A stretch of DNA of 64,000 nucleotides, from the NCBI GenBank assembly GCA_900469345.1, contig UBWZ01000002.1:1-64000 (forward strand), read 5' to 3'. A program made the position numbers and the translations under genes. The notes under the pieces are model-generated. The model was not told the origin of the DNA and ran no database searches. It saw nothing but the letters and a program-made list of their open reading frames with translations. Below, one piece after another: positions 1 through 10,212 of this stretch. Numbering within the stretch: the first letter of the stretch is position 1; every line of letters begins with the position of its first letter. The DNA comes from Hyphomicrobiales bacterium (lineage in GTDB: Bacteria > Pseudomonadota > Alphaproteobacteria > Rhizobiales > Rhizobiaceae).

Positions 1-1136
1 GAAGCCGCCTGCTGTTCGGTCCGCTTCGACAGGTCGTCGGCGCTGTGGCTGACTTCGCGGGCGCCGCTGTCGATCGAAGCGCCGGCATCCGCAACCGTGT
101 TGAGCGTATTGCGCAGCTGTTCGATTGCCCGGTTGAAATCGTCCCGCAGGCTTTCGAAGTCGTCAGCAAACGGCTGCGCCAGCTGGAAGGTGAGGTCGCC
201 GGCGGCAAGGTGCTTCAGTCCGTCGGCAAGCCCGTTGGTCGCCTGCGCCATCGCCTGCGCCTTGGCACGGTCCCGCTCGGCTGCGGCCTGCTGCTGCGCT
301 TCCGACTGGTTGCGCTGCGCGTCGGCTTCGTGCTCCAGATTGCGGGCACGCTGGCCGTTTTCCTTGAACACCTGGACCGCGCGGGCCATTCCGCCGACTT
401 CGTCCTTGCGCTCGACGCCGGAGACATCGGCTTCGAGATCGCCGTCGGCCAGCCGCTCCATGGTCGTGCTCAGAGCCTGCACGGGCTTGACCAGCCAGAC
501 CTTGATCATCAGGAAGCTGAGGATCGCGATCAGGACCAGGCCGGCGAGAACGCCACCGATCAGCATCCAGTAGGTGGCGACGGAGGCAGACGACAGCTCG
601 GTCTTGCGCGCGCTCGAGACCTTTGCAAGGTCATCCACCTTGGCCGCAAAGGACTGCGTCATCGTGCGGATCATGGGCTGGCATTCCGCAAAGAACACCT
701 CCATGGCGCTTTTCATATCAAGATAGGTCAGCGCCTTGGTGCCAAGCGTGATGGATTTCGCGCAGGTCTGGTCGAGAACGATGACGGACTGCGCCTTCAG
801 GTCCTTGATGACGGCATCATTAGGCAGATCTGCGGCAGCCCGGTCGATCATGCTGTTGAACTCGTCGCGGGCGCCGGCAATCTCTTCGAAGGCCTTCTTC
901 TCCTGCTCCTTGTTCGAGGTCAGCAGAATGTCGCTGATGGCGGCGCGCATGGTCTGGTAGGTGCGGCTGGCGCGGGCGAGCGAGACGGCAGCATCCTCCT
1001 CCGCGGTGAGCAGGTCGGAATAGCCGCTGTCCACCTTGGTGATCTGGTTACCTGCATAAAGCGCAAGTACCAGCGCAAACAGCCCGAAGGCAGCAAGCAG
1101 CACGAGAAATTTACCGGTAATCGAAACGTTCTTCAT
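1..1136 (-). CDS. Methyl-accepting chemotaxis protein, 3' end outside the window
   Basis: This is the N-terminal part (about 378 residues) of a chemoreceptor read on the minus strand, from an ATG at 1136 that begins MKNVSITGKFLVLLAAFGL. The first hydrophobic segment (about residues 9-27) is followed by a helical four-helix-bundle-type sensor region, a second membrane segment (about 190-212) and a HAMP linker containing MERLADGDLEADV. The visible part then runs into a coiled-coil region ending EVSHSADDLSKRTEQQAA, typical of the start of an MCP signalling domain. The signalling hairpin and CheW-binding tip lie off the left edge. It would sense a ligand in the periplasm and control CheA. No che gene is adjacent, so the ligand cannot be inferred. 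The long open frame on the opposite strand is a shadow. Confidence 0.88.
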   Translation of the reverse strand, partial: MKNVSITGKFLVLLAAFGLFALVLALYAGNQITKVDSGYSDLLTAEEDAAVSLARASRTYQTMRAAISDILLTSNKEQEKKAFEEIAGARDEFNSMIDRAAADLPNDAVIKDLKAQSVIVLDQTCAKSITLGTKALTYLDMKSAMEVFFAECQPMIRTMTQSFAAKVDDLAKVSSARKTELSSASVATYWMLIGGVLAGLVLIAILSFLMIKVWLVKPVQALSTTMERLADGDLEADVSGVERKDEVGGMARAVQVFKENGQRARNLEHEADAQRNQSEAQQQAAAERDRAKAQAMAQATNGLADGLKHLAAGDLTFQLAQPFADDFESLRDDFNRAIEQLRNTLNTVADAGASIDSGAREVSHSADDLSKRTEQQAA

Positions 1137-1451
1137 CTCAGACCCATGTTGCGCGAACGTGCCCGTCAACAGATGCGCGAGAAGCAGGTGATGAAAGCCT
1201 GGCGCAGTCGTCTTCGGCAATTGACGAATCCCCTCCTCAGGGTTGCGGCAAGTATAGGGATCGATGTTTTATCCTTTGTTAAATTCGCACCCGGTGGAAC
1301 ATAAACCATGCGTTTTGTGCGCGTGTCACCGATCCCTCAGGACGGCTGACGGTGTTGACGGAGACGGTCGTCTGCCTGTAAAGCCAAGGCCGGTCGCAGC
1401 GCTTGCGCCGCCGTCCTGTCATAGGCGGTCTCGCTGGCGCGTCGCACCTCA
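1137..1451. other. Intergenic region between chemoreceptor and tRNA-Ser
   Basis: This 315-bp stretch separates the leftward chemoreceptor gene from tRNA-Ser. It should hold the chemoreceptor promoter. An AT-richer patch lies around 1250-1290. No convincing gene, hairpin terminator or repeat was seen. Confidence 0.5.
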
Positions 1452-1541
1452 GGAAGAGTGTCCGAGTGGTTTAAGGAACCGGTCTTGAAAACCGGCGTGC
1501 GGGAGACCGTACCGTGGGTTCGAATCCCACCTCTTCCGCCA
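1452..1541 (+). tRNA. tRNA-Ser (anticodon UGA)
   Basis: A 90-nt tRNA with a 7-bp acceptor stem (GGAAGAG with CTCTTCC at 1531-1537), discriminator G and encoded CCA. The anticodon loop CTTGAAA gives UGA. The long variable arm expected of a class II serine tRNA and the T-arm GGGTTCGAATCCC are both present. No second copy of the 3' end was noticed elsewhere in the window, so there is no sign of an integrated island here. Confidence 0.95.
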
Positions 1542-1797
1542 CAAGCCTTTGACATCGTTCAGCAAAGTTGTCGTACCGCGGTCCGGATACCCGCGTCATG
1601 GCACGATCGCGGACGTTCGCTATTGACAGGAACCGCGATCGGTGAAGTCTCTCGCACAGGTTCCGAGCACCTGCCGCCTGCAGACGCAAGTCACGGTGAA
1701 GCCCGGCATGTCGTACACCCTTCTCACCCTCGAAGCATTTCGATGGTGGCAACGCAGGCTCCCATCACAGCGAGATGCCTCATTTGAGGAGTGAGTG

Positions 1798-2028
1798 ATG
1801 TCGCAACGACAATCACCCGAAAACCGTCTTCTGACGACCTCCCGCGGCAGGTTCTTTGCCGCGACCGCGCTGCCCGTGACCGCCATCATGCTGATGGACG
1901 GCATGCTCGGTGTCATCCATGCGGCCGTCGGCGTAACGGCAATCATCACAGCGCTCGGGCTCGCCGACGCCCTGAGGGCGAACGGAGAAATCCGTATCGG
2001 GCTTAACCTCGTGGGAGCCCTGTCATGA
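1798..2028 (+). CDS. Small hydrophobic protein, function unknown
   Basis: A 76-residue protein from ATG 1798, preceded by GAGGA at 1786-1790. A GTG three bases earlier is a less likely start. A polar N-terminus of about 20 residues is followed by a hydrophobic stretch (FFAATALPVTAIMLMDGML, then VIHAAVGVTAIITALGLA) that could be one long or two short membrane helices. It overlaps the next gene by four bases (ATGA at 2025), so the two are probably co-translated. No family is recognised. Conservation would have to be checked to be sure it is a real gene. Confidence 0.55.
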   Translation: MSQRQSPENRLLTTSRGRFFAATALPVTAIMLMDGMLGVIHAAVGVTAIITALGLADALRANGEIRIGLNLVGALS

Positions 2029-2447
2029 CCGTCAGGACCATTTTAGAAGCCAAGGCGCAGGCGAAATCCCTGAGGAGCGCACTTGCTGCAGACGGCGTGG
2101 TGCTCAGCCACGCCCAGTCGCTGAAGCTCGTTGCCCGCCAAAACGGTGCGCGCGACTGGAATACCTTGTCCGCACAACTGGCCAGGGCGGCGCCCGCTCC
2201 GTTCCATGTGCACCAGAGGGTCCAGGGCCGCTATCTGGGACAGTCCTTCAAGGGCGAAATCAAATCCCTGTCGTCGACGGGCTCGCACTATTCCGTCTCT
2301 GTCCGGTTCGACGAGCCGGTGGATACCGTGACCTTCGGCAGCTTTTCCAACATGCGCCAAACCGTCAGAAGCACGGTTGGTCTCGACGGAACGTCTGTGC
2401 GCAGGACATCGGACGGAACCCCGCATCTGACGTTCAAGGGATTATGA
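2025..2447 (+). CDS. Glyoxalase-related domain protein
   Basis: A 140-residue protein. The first 50 residues (KAQAKSLRSALAADG, SHAQSLKLVARQNGARDWN) match my memory of the short glyoxalase-related helical domain that many proteobacterial small proteins carry: alternating charged helices and a terminal DWN-type motif. The remainder (about 60-140) looks beta-rich and resembles no enzyme active site I know. No metal-binding His/Glu set of true glyoxalases is visible, so catalysis should not be assumed. It is the second gene of a two-gene operon, overlapping the upstream frame by ATGA. Confidence 0.6.
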   Translation: MTVRTILEAKAQAKSLRSALAADGVVLSHAQSLKLVARQNGARDWNTLSAQLARAAPAPFHVHQRVQGRYLGQSFKGEIKSLSSTGSHYSVSVRFDEPVDTVTFGSFSNMRQTVRSTVGLDGTSVRRTSDGTPHLTFKGL

Positions 2448-2620
2448 ACCTGCGCCAAACACACATCGCGACCGGCTCGCGGACGTCAGGGCTACCGTGA
2501 CTGGGCTTTCCTGTCGGTGACCGGAGCCCTGCCGCTCAGTGCATGATATCCCGCAGTCAAAAACAACCAGCGCCTTGTGTTTCGCAACATCCGGCGCTGG
2601 TCTCCTTGCCCGGGTCGGCT

Positions 2621-3922
2621 CTATTCCTCGCGGAACGTCTGGCTGATCTGGTCGGTCAGCGGCTTGGCGAAGTAGGAAATTACCGAGCGGTCGGCGACCT
2701 TGATGAACACTTCGGCCGGCATCCCGGGGTAAAGCGCCATGTTGGGGAGCTTGGCGAGGCTTTCCCGGTTCGGCTTGATCCGCACCGGATAGTATCCGAC
2801 GCCCGTGCGCTGGTCCGTGACGATGTCCGGTGAAACGGCCACGACGTCACCCGCCACCTGCGGGGTGGTGCGCTGATCGAACGCGCTGAAACGGATATCC
2901 ACCGCCTGGCCCGGCCGCACCTGGTCGATATTGCGTGGCGCGATCTTGGCCTCGACCGTTAGGTCGCGACTGTCTGGCGCCAGCAGCATAAGAGTTTCGC
3001 CGGCATTGACCACGCCACCGACCGTGTGGACGGAAAGCTGGTAGATACGGCCATCCATCGGCGCCCGCACGTCGAGCCGCTGCAGCTGATCGGCGAGCGC
3101 CACCCGCCTCTCCTCCATCTCGGAGGCCTTCGCTTCGAGCTCCGCCATCTCCTTGGCGCTCTCGCTCCGGCGGTCCTCGTCGAGCTGCAGGATCTGCAGG
3201 TTGATCTCGTTGATCTTGCCTTCCGCCTGGGCCCGCGAGGCGATGTGCTGGCCCCGGTTTCCGTCGAGCTCGACCCTCTGGCGCTTCAGCGAGTTGACCC
3301 GCTGCATGGTCACCAGCTGCTGTTCGTAGAGAGAGTTGATCGCCTTGTATTCCTCGTCGATCAGCACGGACGCATCGTCGATCGCCTTGATCTGCAGGGT
3401 CTCGCCGGAAATCTCCTCGGCAAGCTGTCCCTTGCGTTCTTCCAGCTGCTTCTTCATCCCCGCAAGCGCCGAGCGGCGGGTTCGAAACAGCTGCACCTCG
3501 CCTTCGATAAGGTTCTTGTTTGCGGCAAGATCAATCCCGCTGGCGGCGAGGTCGGCGGACGAGAAATCGGCATTGCCGAGGCGCTCGGCCTCCAGTCGGG
3601 CGCGTCGCGCATAAAGCTGTGCAAGCGTGCTCGTGACGATGCCGAGATTGGCACGAAGCGATGTGCCGTCGAGCCGCAGCACGATATCACCGGCCGCCAC
3701 ATGGGCGCCTTCTTTCGCCATCAGTTCTGAGACGATGCCGCCCGTCAGGTGCTGAACCTTCTTGACGTTCTCCTCGATGATGACGCTCGCCTCCCCGACC
3801 ACCGCATTCGACAGGCTCGCCGTGGCTGCCCAGCCGCCGACCCCGCCCAGTAGGCAAAGCCCGAGCACGCTCACGAACACGATGTGACGGCGTAGGGAAT
3901 TCTGTGAGGGAAGGTTGGTCAT
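2621..3922 (-). CDS. prsE: Type I secretion membrane fusion protein (HlyD/PrtE family)
   Basis: This 433-residue periplasmic adaptor would bridge an ABC exporter and an outer-membrane TolC-like channel. ATG 3922 starts MTNLPSQNSLRRHIVF; the longer open frame upstream lies inside the transporter gene and is not used. One membrane anchor (about 15-35) is followed by the first lipoyl half-motif (GGIVSELMAKEGAHVAAGDIVLRLDGT). A long coiled coil (about 90-290) and the second lipoyl half (VRAPMDGRIYQLSVHTVGGVV) come next. The C-terminus is a beta-barrel-type region ending near the conserved PGMPAEVFI. It starts five bases after the exporter stop, so the two form one operon. The symbol follows the rhizobial PrsDE pair and is by resemblance only. 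Confidence 0.88.
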   Translation of the reverse strand: MTNLPSQNSLRRHIVFVSVLGLCLLGGVGGWAATASLSNAVVGEASVIIEENVKKVQHLTGGIVSELMAKEGAHVAAGDIVLRLDGTSLRANLGIVTSTLAQLYARRARLEAERLGNADFSSADLAASGIDLAANKNLIEGEVQLFRTRRSALAGMKKQLEERKGQLAEEISGETLQIKAIDDASVLIDEEYKAINSLYEQQLVTMQRVNSLKRQRVELDGNRGQHIASRAQAEGKINEINLQILQLDEDRRSESAKEMAELEAKASEMEERRVALADQLQRLDVRAPMDGRIYQLSVHTVGGVVNAGETLMLLAPDSRDLTVEAKIAPRNIDQVRPGQAVDIRFSAFDQRTTPQVAGDVVAVSPDIVTDQRTGVGYYPVRIKPNRESLAKLPNMALYPGMPAEVFIKVADRSVISYFAKPLTDQISQTFREE

Positions 3923-3927
3923 GCGGA

Positions 3928-5691
3928 TCAGTCCTGTACCTCGCCGACGATCTTCAGCGAAGACGATCTCGGCTCGCCGGCGGGGGCGTCGCGCCGCAGC
4001 ACGCGCGGAAGAACCTCGTCCTTGGGTCCGAAGGCCGCAATCCGGCCATCGGCCATCATCAGCACGAGGTCGACGGCGGCGAGCGCGCTCGGCCGGTGGG
4101 CAACGACCACGGCGATGCCGCCGCGCATGCGGATGCTCATGATGGCGTGCGACAGGGCCGCCTCGCCCTCGCCGTCCAGGTTCGAATTGGGTTCGTCGAG
4201 GACGACCAGGAAGGGATTGCCGAACAGGGCGCGTGCAAGCGCGATGCGCTGGCGCTGGCCGCCCGACAGCATCGATCCGCCGGCGCCCACTTCCGTCTCG
4301 TAACCGTTCGGCAGCTTCAGGATCATCTCGTGCACGCCGGCTGTCCGGGCTGCATCGATGATCGCGTCCGCGCTCACATCCTGCCGGAACCGCGCAATGT
4401 TCTGCGCCACCGTACCGCCGAACAGTTCGATGTCCTGCGGCAGATAGCCGATATGGCGCCCACGGGCCTCGTCGTCCCACTGTTCGAGCGCAGCACCGTC
4501 CATCCGCACAAAGCCGCGATAGGCTGGCCAGATGCCGGTCAGCGCCCGCGACAGCGACGATTTTCCCGACGCGCTCGGACCGATCACGCCGACCGCACTG
4601 CCTGCCGAAACCGTAAATCCGATCCCGGAGATGATGATGTCCTGCCGCCCGGGCGGTCCGCTCGACAGGTTTTCGACCACCAGATTGCGCACCGGAGCCG
4701 GCAGCCGCAGCGGCAGGCTGGTTTCCGGCAGCGCCTGGAGCCAGTGCCGCAGGCGCCGCCAGGACTGCTGCGCGGAGACAAAGCCGCGCCAGTTGGCGAT
4801 CGCCTGTTCGACGGGTGCAAGCGCCCGCGAGGTCAGGATGGACGAGGCGATGATAATGCCGCCCGACGCTTGATTCTCGATGACCAGAACGGCCCCCGCC
4901 GCCAGGACGCCGGATTGCAGCCCAACACGAAAGATCTTCGTGACCGTCGAATAGGCGTTGGCGGTATCGGAATTGCGCCGGTACTGGAGGCGGTAGCGAT
5001 CGTTGTAGTCGCCCCAGGCACGCGCCAGATCCTCGCCCATGCCCATCGCCTCGACCACTTCGGCATTGCGCTGGGCAGCGGTCATCAGCACCATGCGCTG
5101 GCTGCCCAGTTCATGAACCTGCTGCGATGACGCCTGCGTCGTCCGGTTGGTCAGGAAAGTCAAAATCATCAGGACCACCGAGCCGGCAATCGCGATGACG
5201 CCGATCACCCAGTGGAACAGGAAGCAGATGCCGATATAGAGCGGCAGCCAAGGCAGGTCGAAGAATGCGGATGGCCCGGCACCCGACAGAAACGACCGGA
5301 CCTGGTCGAGATCGCGCATGATCGACAGGCCGTCGGCCGACGCCTTGGCCTTGACCGGTGCTTTCAGCATCGCCTTGAAGACGCGCTTGCTCAACACTTC
5401 GTCGAAGACACCGGAAATACGCATCAGCATGCGGCTGCGGGCGAGCTCGAAGGCGCCCTGGAAAAGGTAGAGCATGGCGGCAAGCAGGCCGAGAGCGACC
5501 AGCGACGGAATGCTGCGGCTGGGGATGACCCGGTCATAGACCTGCAGCATGAAAAACGAGCTTGTCAGGTAAAGGATGTTGATCAGCGCGCTGGCAAACC
5601 CGACGGTCAGCAGACCGTTCCGGCTTCGGCGGATGGCCTCCCGGCTGATATCCTGGCTTTCCTCGCCGAGCGCCGTCCTGTTGTCGGACAT
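3928..5691 (-). CDS. prsD: Type I secretion ABC exporter (permease/ATPase fusion)
   Basis: A 587-residue fused transporter of the PrtD/PrsD family, which exports proteins with C-terminal uncleaved signals, often RTX-repeat glycanases or proteases in rhizobia. A six-helix transmembrane domain occupies about residues 25-310. The nucleotide-binding domain has Walker [10 protein letters not shown], a Q-loop (YLPQDIELF), signature LSGGQRQR, Walker B FLVVLDEP and an H-loop (VVVAHRP). There is no N-terminal peptidase domain, as expected for the PrtD class. It is first in an operon with the membrane fusion protein. No secreted substrate or TolC gene is in the window. Confidence 0.9.
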   Translation of the reverse strand: MSDNRTALGEESQDISREAIRRSRNGLLTVGFASALINILYLTSSFFMLQVYDRVIPSRSIPSLVALGLLAAMLYLFQGAFELARSRMLMRISGVFDEVLSKRVFKAMLKAPVKAKASADGLSIMRDLDQVRSFLSGAGPSAFFDLPWLPLYIGICFLFHWVIGVIAIAGSVVLMILTFLTNRTTQASSQQVHELGSQRMVLMTAAQRNAEVVEAMGMGEDLARAWGDYNDRYRLQYRRNSDTANAYSTVTKIFRVGLQSGVLAAGAVLVIENQASGGIIIASSILTSRALAPVEQAIANWRGFVSAQQSWRRLRHWLQALPETSLPLRLPAPVRNLVVENLSSGPPGRQDIIISGIGFTVSAGSAVGVIGPSASGKSSLSRALTGIWPAYRGFVRMDGAALEQWDDEARGRHIGYLPQDIELFGGTVAQNIARFRQDVSADAIIDAARTAGVHEMILKLPNGYETEVGAGGSMLSGGQRQRIALARALFGNPFLVVLDEPNSNLDGEGEAALSHAIMSIRMRGGIAVVVAHRPSALAAVDLVLMMADGRIAAFGPKDEVLPRVLRRDAPAGEPRSSSLKIVGEVQD

Positions 5692-5900
5692 TGTCGGACC
5701 TCTCCCTCACGCCACTTCATTCCTGCCATCTACACGCAAATCGCGGTTGCTGCCAGCATCTTGCGTCCGGTCGGCGATTGCATCGCCTGTCGATCCGCAA
5801 GTGTTTGCCATCTCCGCTCTTGCAATTCCTGTCCAGTTCGGCGCAAGGAATCGGCGCTAGCCTTCCTTTTGCCGGGATGAGCCCGGATAGAGGGGAAAGC

Positions 5901-6065
5901 ATGATGCAGACTACCACCGAACAAGTTACCGAACCGTCCGAGCAGGCGATCGCGCTCTTTCTTCAGGACAACGACATGGACCGCCTGACGGACGTCCTGG
6001 TCGATGCCCTGTACGAAGCCTTCCGGATCATGGACGACGACGCTGTCGCCGAGCGGCTCCACTAG
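5901..6065 (+). CDS. Small acidic protein, 54 residues
   Basis: A short frame from ATG 5901 with a purine-rich AGAGGGGAAAG just upstream encodes a 54-residue, acidic, helix-rich protein (MMQTTTEQVTEPSEQAIALF at the start, DALYEAFRIMDDDAVAERLH at the end). It lies alone between the divergent exporter operon and ppiD. No family is recognised. The good ribosome-binding site and compositionally sensible sequence argue for a real gene; its short length argues for caution. Confidence 0.5.
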   Translation: MMQTTTEQVTEPSEQAIALFLQDNDMDRLTDVLVDALYEAFRIMDDDAVAERLH

Positions 6066-6474
6066 GGCTTCCCACTGGCAAGGTCCGGATCGGATCAGCG
6101 ATCCCGACAGCCGCCATCCGGAACACCTCGGGGGCGAGGAACCCTCCCCGCCCCATCATGCCCGGCTAGATCTTTGCGTGTGCCTCGATCGCCGGATCAC
6201 AGCGAATCTTCCTGTCCGCCGTCCCGGCCGCGTCTGCTGCCAATCGCATGTGAGACGTGTGGATGATGCCGCCGCACGACCTGCTGCGGACTGATCGCCG
6301 CGCTTCCGGCCCTTCCTCGCCACAACGGTTTCGGTAAGCTTGCGGTTTGCCATGGGCCCGCCGCTGCACCGGCCACGTTTTCCTGAGCTATCGCTTCATT
6401 TCCTGCGCGGATTGATTTAGAGACAATCCGACAGCCGCCCTTCCGGCGGAAGAATTGCTCGCTAGGTAGTTTCG
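6066..6474. other. Intergenic region upstream of ppiD
   Basis: A 409-bp stretch with no gene I would defend. Two overlapping minus-strand frames at 6156-6369 are Arg-rich and look like non-coding translations. A small hairpin (CCGCC 6435-6439 with GGCGG 6445-6449) sits 25 bases before ppiD and might affect its translation. A promoter for the ppiD-trp operon is expected here but no convincing -35/-10 pair stands out. Confidence 0.45.
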
Positions 6475-8358
6475 ATGCTTGATTCCCTCAGAAACGCTGC
6501 CCGCTCTTGGGTGGCGAAGTCCCTGCTTATGCTTCTGGTCGTGTCCTTCGCCGTCTGGGGCGTGTCGCGGTCGCTCGTTACGGGCACGTCGAGTACCGTC
6601 ATGACCGTCGGTGACCAGGAAATCTCATCGGAAGAATTCCGCCTTGCCTACCAGCGCCAGCTCGCCAACCTGTCGCGCCAGTTCGGCACCCGCCTGACGC
6701 CCGACCAGGCCAAGGCCTTCGGTGTCGAGAACGAGGTGTTTGGCCAGCTGGCGGCCGGCGCCGCCCTCGATCAGCTGTCGGACGATATGAACCTCGGCCT
6801 GTCCCAGGACAAGCTGGCAACGCTGATCGGCGCTGACCCGGCCTTCCAGGGCACCAACGGGCAGTTCGACAAAGCGCTGTTTACCTCCCGTCTGCGCAAT
6901 GCCGGCCTGAGGGAAAACGACTATATCAACGAGCGGAGCAAGGTCGCCGTCCGCAGCCAGGTGGTCGACGCCGTGTCGGACGGCTTCAAGCCGCCGCAGG
7001 TGCTGGTCGACGCATTGAAGCAGTACCGCGACGAAAGCCGGTCGCTCGACTACCTTTTGCTCTCCAACGCCAATATCGACCCGGTCAAGGCGCCCGCAGA
7101 AGACGTCCTGGCAAAATGGTTCGACGGGGTGAAGAGCCGCTATCGCGCGCCCGAATACCGGACGTTTACCTATGTGAAGCTGCAGCCGGCCGACATTGCG
7201 GACGCCTCTTCCATCTCCGACGACCAGCTCCGCGCCGACTACGAAAAGCGCAAGGACAGCTACAAGACCCATGAAACGCGCACGATCGACCAGCTCGCCT
7301 TCCCGAACAAGGAAATGGCCGATGCGGCATCGGCGCTGCTGAAGGCCGGAACCACCACGTTCGATCAGGTCATCGCGGACCAGGGCAAGAAGCTGGCCGA
7401 TGTCCGCCTTGGCGATTTCTCCAAGGATACCATGCCCGACCAGAGCCTTGCCGAAGCCGCCTTCAAGATCGGCCCCAACGGCGGCACGACGCCTGTTATC
7501 GAGGGCACGTTCGGCCCGGTCATCCTGCGGGTCAGCAATATCCGTCCCGAAACGACCCGTTCTTTCGACGAAGTGAAGGAAGAGCTGCGCCAGCAGATGG
7601 CGGTGAGCGCGGCGGCCCAGGAGTTGACGAGCGTCCACGACCAGTTCGAGCAGGTCCGCAGCGGCGGTGCGACGCTCGAGGAGGCCGCGACCCAGCTTCA
7701 CCTGAAGGCCGTTTCGGTCACCGTTGATTCGACCGGTCAGAACGAACAGGGCCAGCGCGTCACCGACCTGCCCGCATCGGCATCCCTGCTGCCGGAGGTT
7801 TTCCGCATCGAGCCGGGCACCGATACGCTGCCCGTCGATGTCGGCAACGACGGCTATGTCTGGTTCGACCTGCGCAATATCACGCCGGAACGCGACCGAA
7901 GCCTGCAGGACGTTCACGACAAGGCCGTCGTCGACTGGACCGCAGACCAGCAGCGCCAGGCGCTGTCCGCCAAGGCTGCGGATCTCAAGGCACGCCTGGA
8001 CAAGGGCGACACCCTACAGGCCATTGCCGAGGACCTCGGCATCGCGGTGGAGACCAAGCAGGGCCTTCGCCGCAACGCGGAGGATCCGATCTTCGGCAGC
8101 GAATCGACGGCCGCAATCTTTGCAGGTCCTGTCGGCATCAAGGGCACCGCCCTTGGCGCCGACGGTGAAAGCCGGATCCTCTTCACCGTGACTGCTGTCG
8201 ATCAGGCTTCGCCCGACGCTCTGTCCGGGGACGAGCAGTTGCAGCGAATGGCGCAATCGGCCGGCGACGACATGCTTGACCAGATGGTCAACAGCCTGAA
8301 GACGAGCTACGGCGTCACCATCAACCAGGCGGTCGTCAACCAGTCGACGGTTCAGTAA
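6475..8358 (+). CDS. ppiD: PpiD/SurA-like periplasmic peptidyl-prolyl isomerase foldase
   Basis: A 627-residue inner-membrane-anchored chaperone. One N-terminal transmembrane segment (about 14-34, [19 protein letters not shown]) precedes a SurA_N-like domain ([19 protein letters not shown] to about 180). A parvulin-type region follows (about 245-370; [38 protein letters not shown]), then a second helical C-terminal region. The parvulin part is diverged, so chaperone activity is safer to assert than isomerase activity. It helps fold exported proteins after translocation. It lies 19 bases upstream of trpD and is probably co-transcribed with it. Confidence 0.88.
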   Translation: MLDSLRNAARSWVAKSLLMLLVVSFAVWGVSRSLVTGTSSTVMTVGDQEISSEEFRLAYQRQLANLSRQFGTRLTPDQAKAFGVENEVFGQLAAGAALDQLSDDMNLGLSQDKLATLIGADPAFQGTNGQFDKALFTSRLRNAGLRENDYINERSKVAVRSQVVDAVSDGFKPPQVLVDALKQYRDESRSLDYLLLSNANIDPVKAPAEDVLAKWFDGVKSRYRAPEYRTFTYVKLQPADIADASSISDDQLRADYEKRKDSYKTHETRTIDQLAFPNKEMADAASALLKAGTTTFDQVIADQGKKLADVRLGDFSKDTMPDQSLAEAAFKIGPNGGTTPVIEGTFGPVILRVSNIRPETTRSFDEVKEELRQQMAVSAAAQELTSVHDQFEQVRSGGATLEEAATQLHLKAVSVTVDSTGQNEQGQRVTDLPASASLLPEVFRIEPGTDTLPVDVGNDGYVWFDLRNITPERDRSLQDVHDKAVVDWTADQQRQALSAKAADLKARLDKGDTLQAIAEDLGIAVETKQGLRRNAEDPIFGSESTAAIFAGPVGIKGTALGADGESRILFTVTAVDQASPDALSGDEQLQRMAQSAGDDMLDQMVNSLKTSYGVTINQAVVNQSTVQ

Positions 8359-8377
8359 AGTCAGCAGCGAGGCTTGC

Positions 8378-9394
8378 ATGCCCGAGTTGAAACCTCTCAT
8401 CGCCAAGGTCGCGAGCGGCGACAGCCTCGATGTCGAAGAAGCACGACAGGCCTTTGAGATTCTGATGTCCGGGGAAGCGACGCCCTCGCAGATCGGCGGC
8501 TTCCTGATGGCGCTGAGGGTCCGGGGCGAGACGGTGGCCGAGATCACCGGAGCGGTCGCCACCATGCGCGCCAAGATGCTGCCCGTCAGCGCACCGCAGG
8601 ACGCCATCGACATCGTTGGCACCGGCGGCGACGGCGCCGGCACCTATAACATCTCCACGCTTGCCTCGATCATCGTTGCCGGCGCCGGCGTGCCGGTCGC
8701 CAAGCACGGCAATCGCGCGCTGAGCTCCAAATCGGGCACCGCCGACGCTTTGTCCGCCCTCGGGGTCAATCTCGAGATCGGACCGGACATGATTGCCCGC
8801 TGCATTCGCGAAGCCCATATCGGCTTCATGTTTGCCTCCATGCATCACGCCGCCATGCGCCATGTAGGTCCAAGCCGCGTCGAGCTCGGAACCCGCACGA
8901 TCTTCAACCTGCTCGGCCCGCTATCCAATCCGGCCGGCGCCAGAAAGCAGCTCCTCGGCGTGTTTGCGCCAAAATGGCTGCAGCCGATCGCCGAAGTTCT
9001 GCGGGACCTTGGCTCGCAAACCGTATGGGTCGTGCACGGCGACGGTTTGGACGAGATCACCACCACCGGCAGCACCCAGGTGACGGCACTCGAGGACGGC
9101 AAAATCCGTTCGTTCGAATTGACGCCCAATGACTTTGGCGTCCAGCCGGCGACGTTGTCGGACCTCAAGGGCGGCGACGGCGTGGCCAACGCTGCGGCCC
9201 TACGAGGCGTGCTCGGCGGCGCCAGGAATGCCTACCGGGACATCTCGCTCTGCAATGCGGCCGCTGCCCTCGTGGTTGCCGGCAAGGCTGAAACCATAGC
9301 CGACGGCATGCGCATCGCGAGCCAGTCGCTGGACAGTGGCGAGGCAGCCGCCGCGCTCGACCGGCTGGTTGCCGTATCGAATGAAAAGGAATGA
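8378..9394 (+). CDS. trpD: Anthranilate phosphoribosyltransferase
   Basis: This 338-residue enzyme transfers phosphoribosyl from PRPP to anthranilate, the second committed step of tryptophan synthesis. Diagnostic motifs are [14 protein letters not shown] (about 87-100, PRPP/Mg binding) and [17 protein letters not shown] (about 108-124). The length is normal for a stand-alone TrpD without a fused TrpG. The stop overlaps the trpC start (ATGA at 9391), indicating coupled translation. trpE/trpG are not in the window. Confidence 0.97.
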   Translation: MPELKPLIAKVASGDSLDVEEARQAFEILMSGEATPSQIGGFLMALRVRGETVAEITGAVATMRAKMLPVSAPQDAIDIVGTGGDGAGTYNISTLASIIVAGAGVPVAKHGNRALSSKSGTADALSALGVNLEIGPDMIARCIREAHIGFMFASMHHAAMRHVGPSRVELGTRTIFNLLGPLSNPAGARKQLLGVFAPKWLQPIAEVLRDLGSQTVWVVHGDGLDEITTTGSTQVTALEDGKIRSFELTPNDFGVQPATLSDLKGGDGVANAAALRGVLGGARNAYRDISLCNAAAALVVAGKAETIADGMRIASQSLDSGEAAAALDRLVAVSNEKE

Positions 9395-10212
9395 CCATGA
9401 CGGACATCCTCAAGAAGATCGAAGCCTACAAGCGCGAAGAGATTGCCGCCGCTAAGGCCGCCGTCCCGTTGACGGAACTGGTGGCGCGAATCGCAAACCA
9501 GCCGCCGCCGCGCGGCTTCCTTGCTGCGCTGAGGGCAAGGCAGCAGGCGGGTCGGTTCGGCCTGATCGCCGAGATCAAGAAGGCCAGCCCATCCAAGGGG
9601 CTGATTCGCCCGGATTTTGATCCCCCGGCATTGGCCGCGGCCTACGAGGCCGGTGGTGCCACCTGCCTCTCCGTCCTCACCGACGGGCCGAGCTTTCAGG
9701 GCGCACCGGAATTTCTGACCGCCGCCCGCGACGCCTGTGCCTTGCCGGCCCTGCGCAAGGATTTCATGTTCGAACCCTATCAGGTCTTCGAGGCCCGCGC
9801 CTGGGGCGCGGACTGCATCCTGTTGATTATGGCCTCTCTGTCTGACGACGAGGCACGCGAGCTCTATGACGTGGCAACCGGGCTCGGCATGGACGCGCTC
9901 GTCGAGGTGCATGACGCAGCCGAGATGGAACGGGCCCTAGACCTCCCCTCGCCGCTCATCGGCATCAACAACCGCAACCTGCGGACCTTCGAACTGGACC
10001 TGTCGACCAGCGAGGAACTGGCGCCGATGGTGACCGGTGACCGGCTTCTGGTCGGCGAAAGCGGCATCTTCAGCCACGCGGACTGCAGGCGGCTGCAACA
10101 GGTCGGGATCAGCACCTTCCTCGTCGGCGAGAGCCTGATGCGCAAGGATGATGTTGCAGCCGCGACGCGCCTGCTTCTGGAGGGCGGCGACGCTGCCCTG
10201 GCGGCCGAGTGA
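9391..10212 (+). CDS. trpC: Indole-3-glycerol phosphate synthase
   Basis: A 273-residue TIM-barrel enzyme that closes the indole ring from CdRP. Recognised features are [20 protein letters not shown] (about 53-72, catalytic Lys and phosphate region), [12 protein letters not shown] (catalytic Lys), and [14 protein letters not shown] with [10 protein letters not shown] near the end. It is mono-functional, without a fused TrpF. ATG 9391 overlaps the trpD stop; a second ATG at 9397 is possible. The stop overlaps the moaC start. Confidence 0.97.
   Translation: MTMTDILKKIEAYKREEIAAAKAAVPLTELVARIANQPPPRGFLAALRARQQAGRFGLIAEIKKASPSKGLIRPDFDPPALAAAYEAGGATCLSVLTDGPSFQGAPEFLTAARDACALPALRKDFMFEPYQVFEARAWGADCILLIMASLSDDEARELYDVATGLGMDALVEVHDAAEMERALDLPSPLIGINNRNLRTFELDLSTSEELAPMVTGDRLLVGESGIFSHADCRRLQQVGISTFLVGESLMRKDDVAAATRLLLEGGDAALAAE

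Noticed and set aside
45..1304. Long 419-codon plus-strand open frame
   Set aside because: It is antisense to a clear chemoreceptor reading frame with HAMP and transmembrane segments; its translation is low complexity and matches no family.
3923..4480. N-terminal extension of the membrane fusion protein frame
   Set aside because: This part overlaps the coding region of the ABC exporter in another frame and is Arg-rich; ATG 3922 is the normal start.
6156..6369. Two small overlapping minus-strand frames in the gap before ppiD
   Set aside because: Arg-rich translations, no ribosome-binding site of note and no family resemblance.
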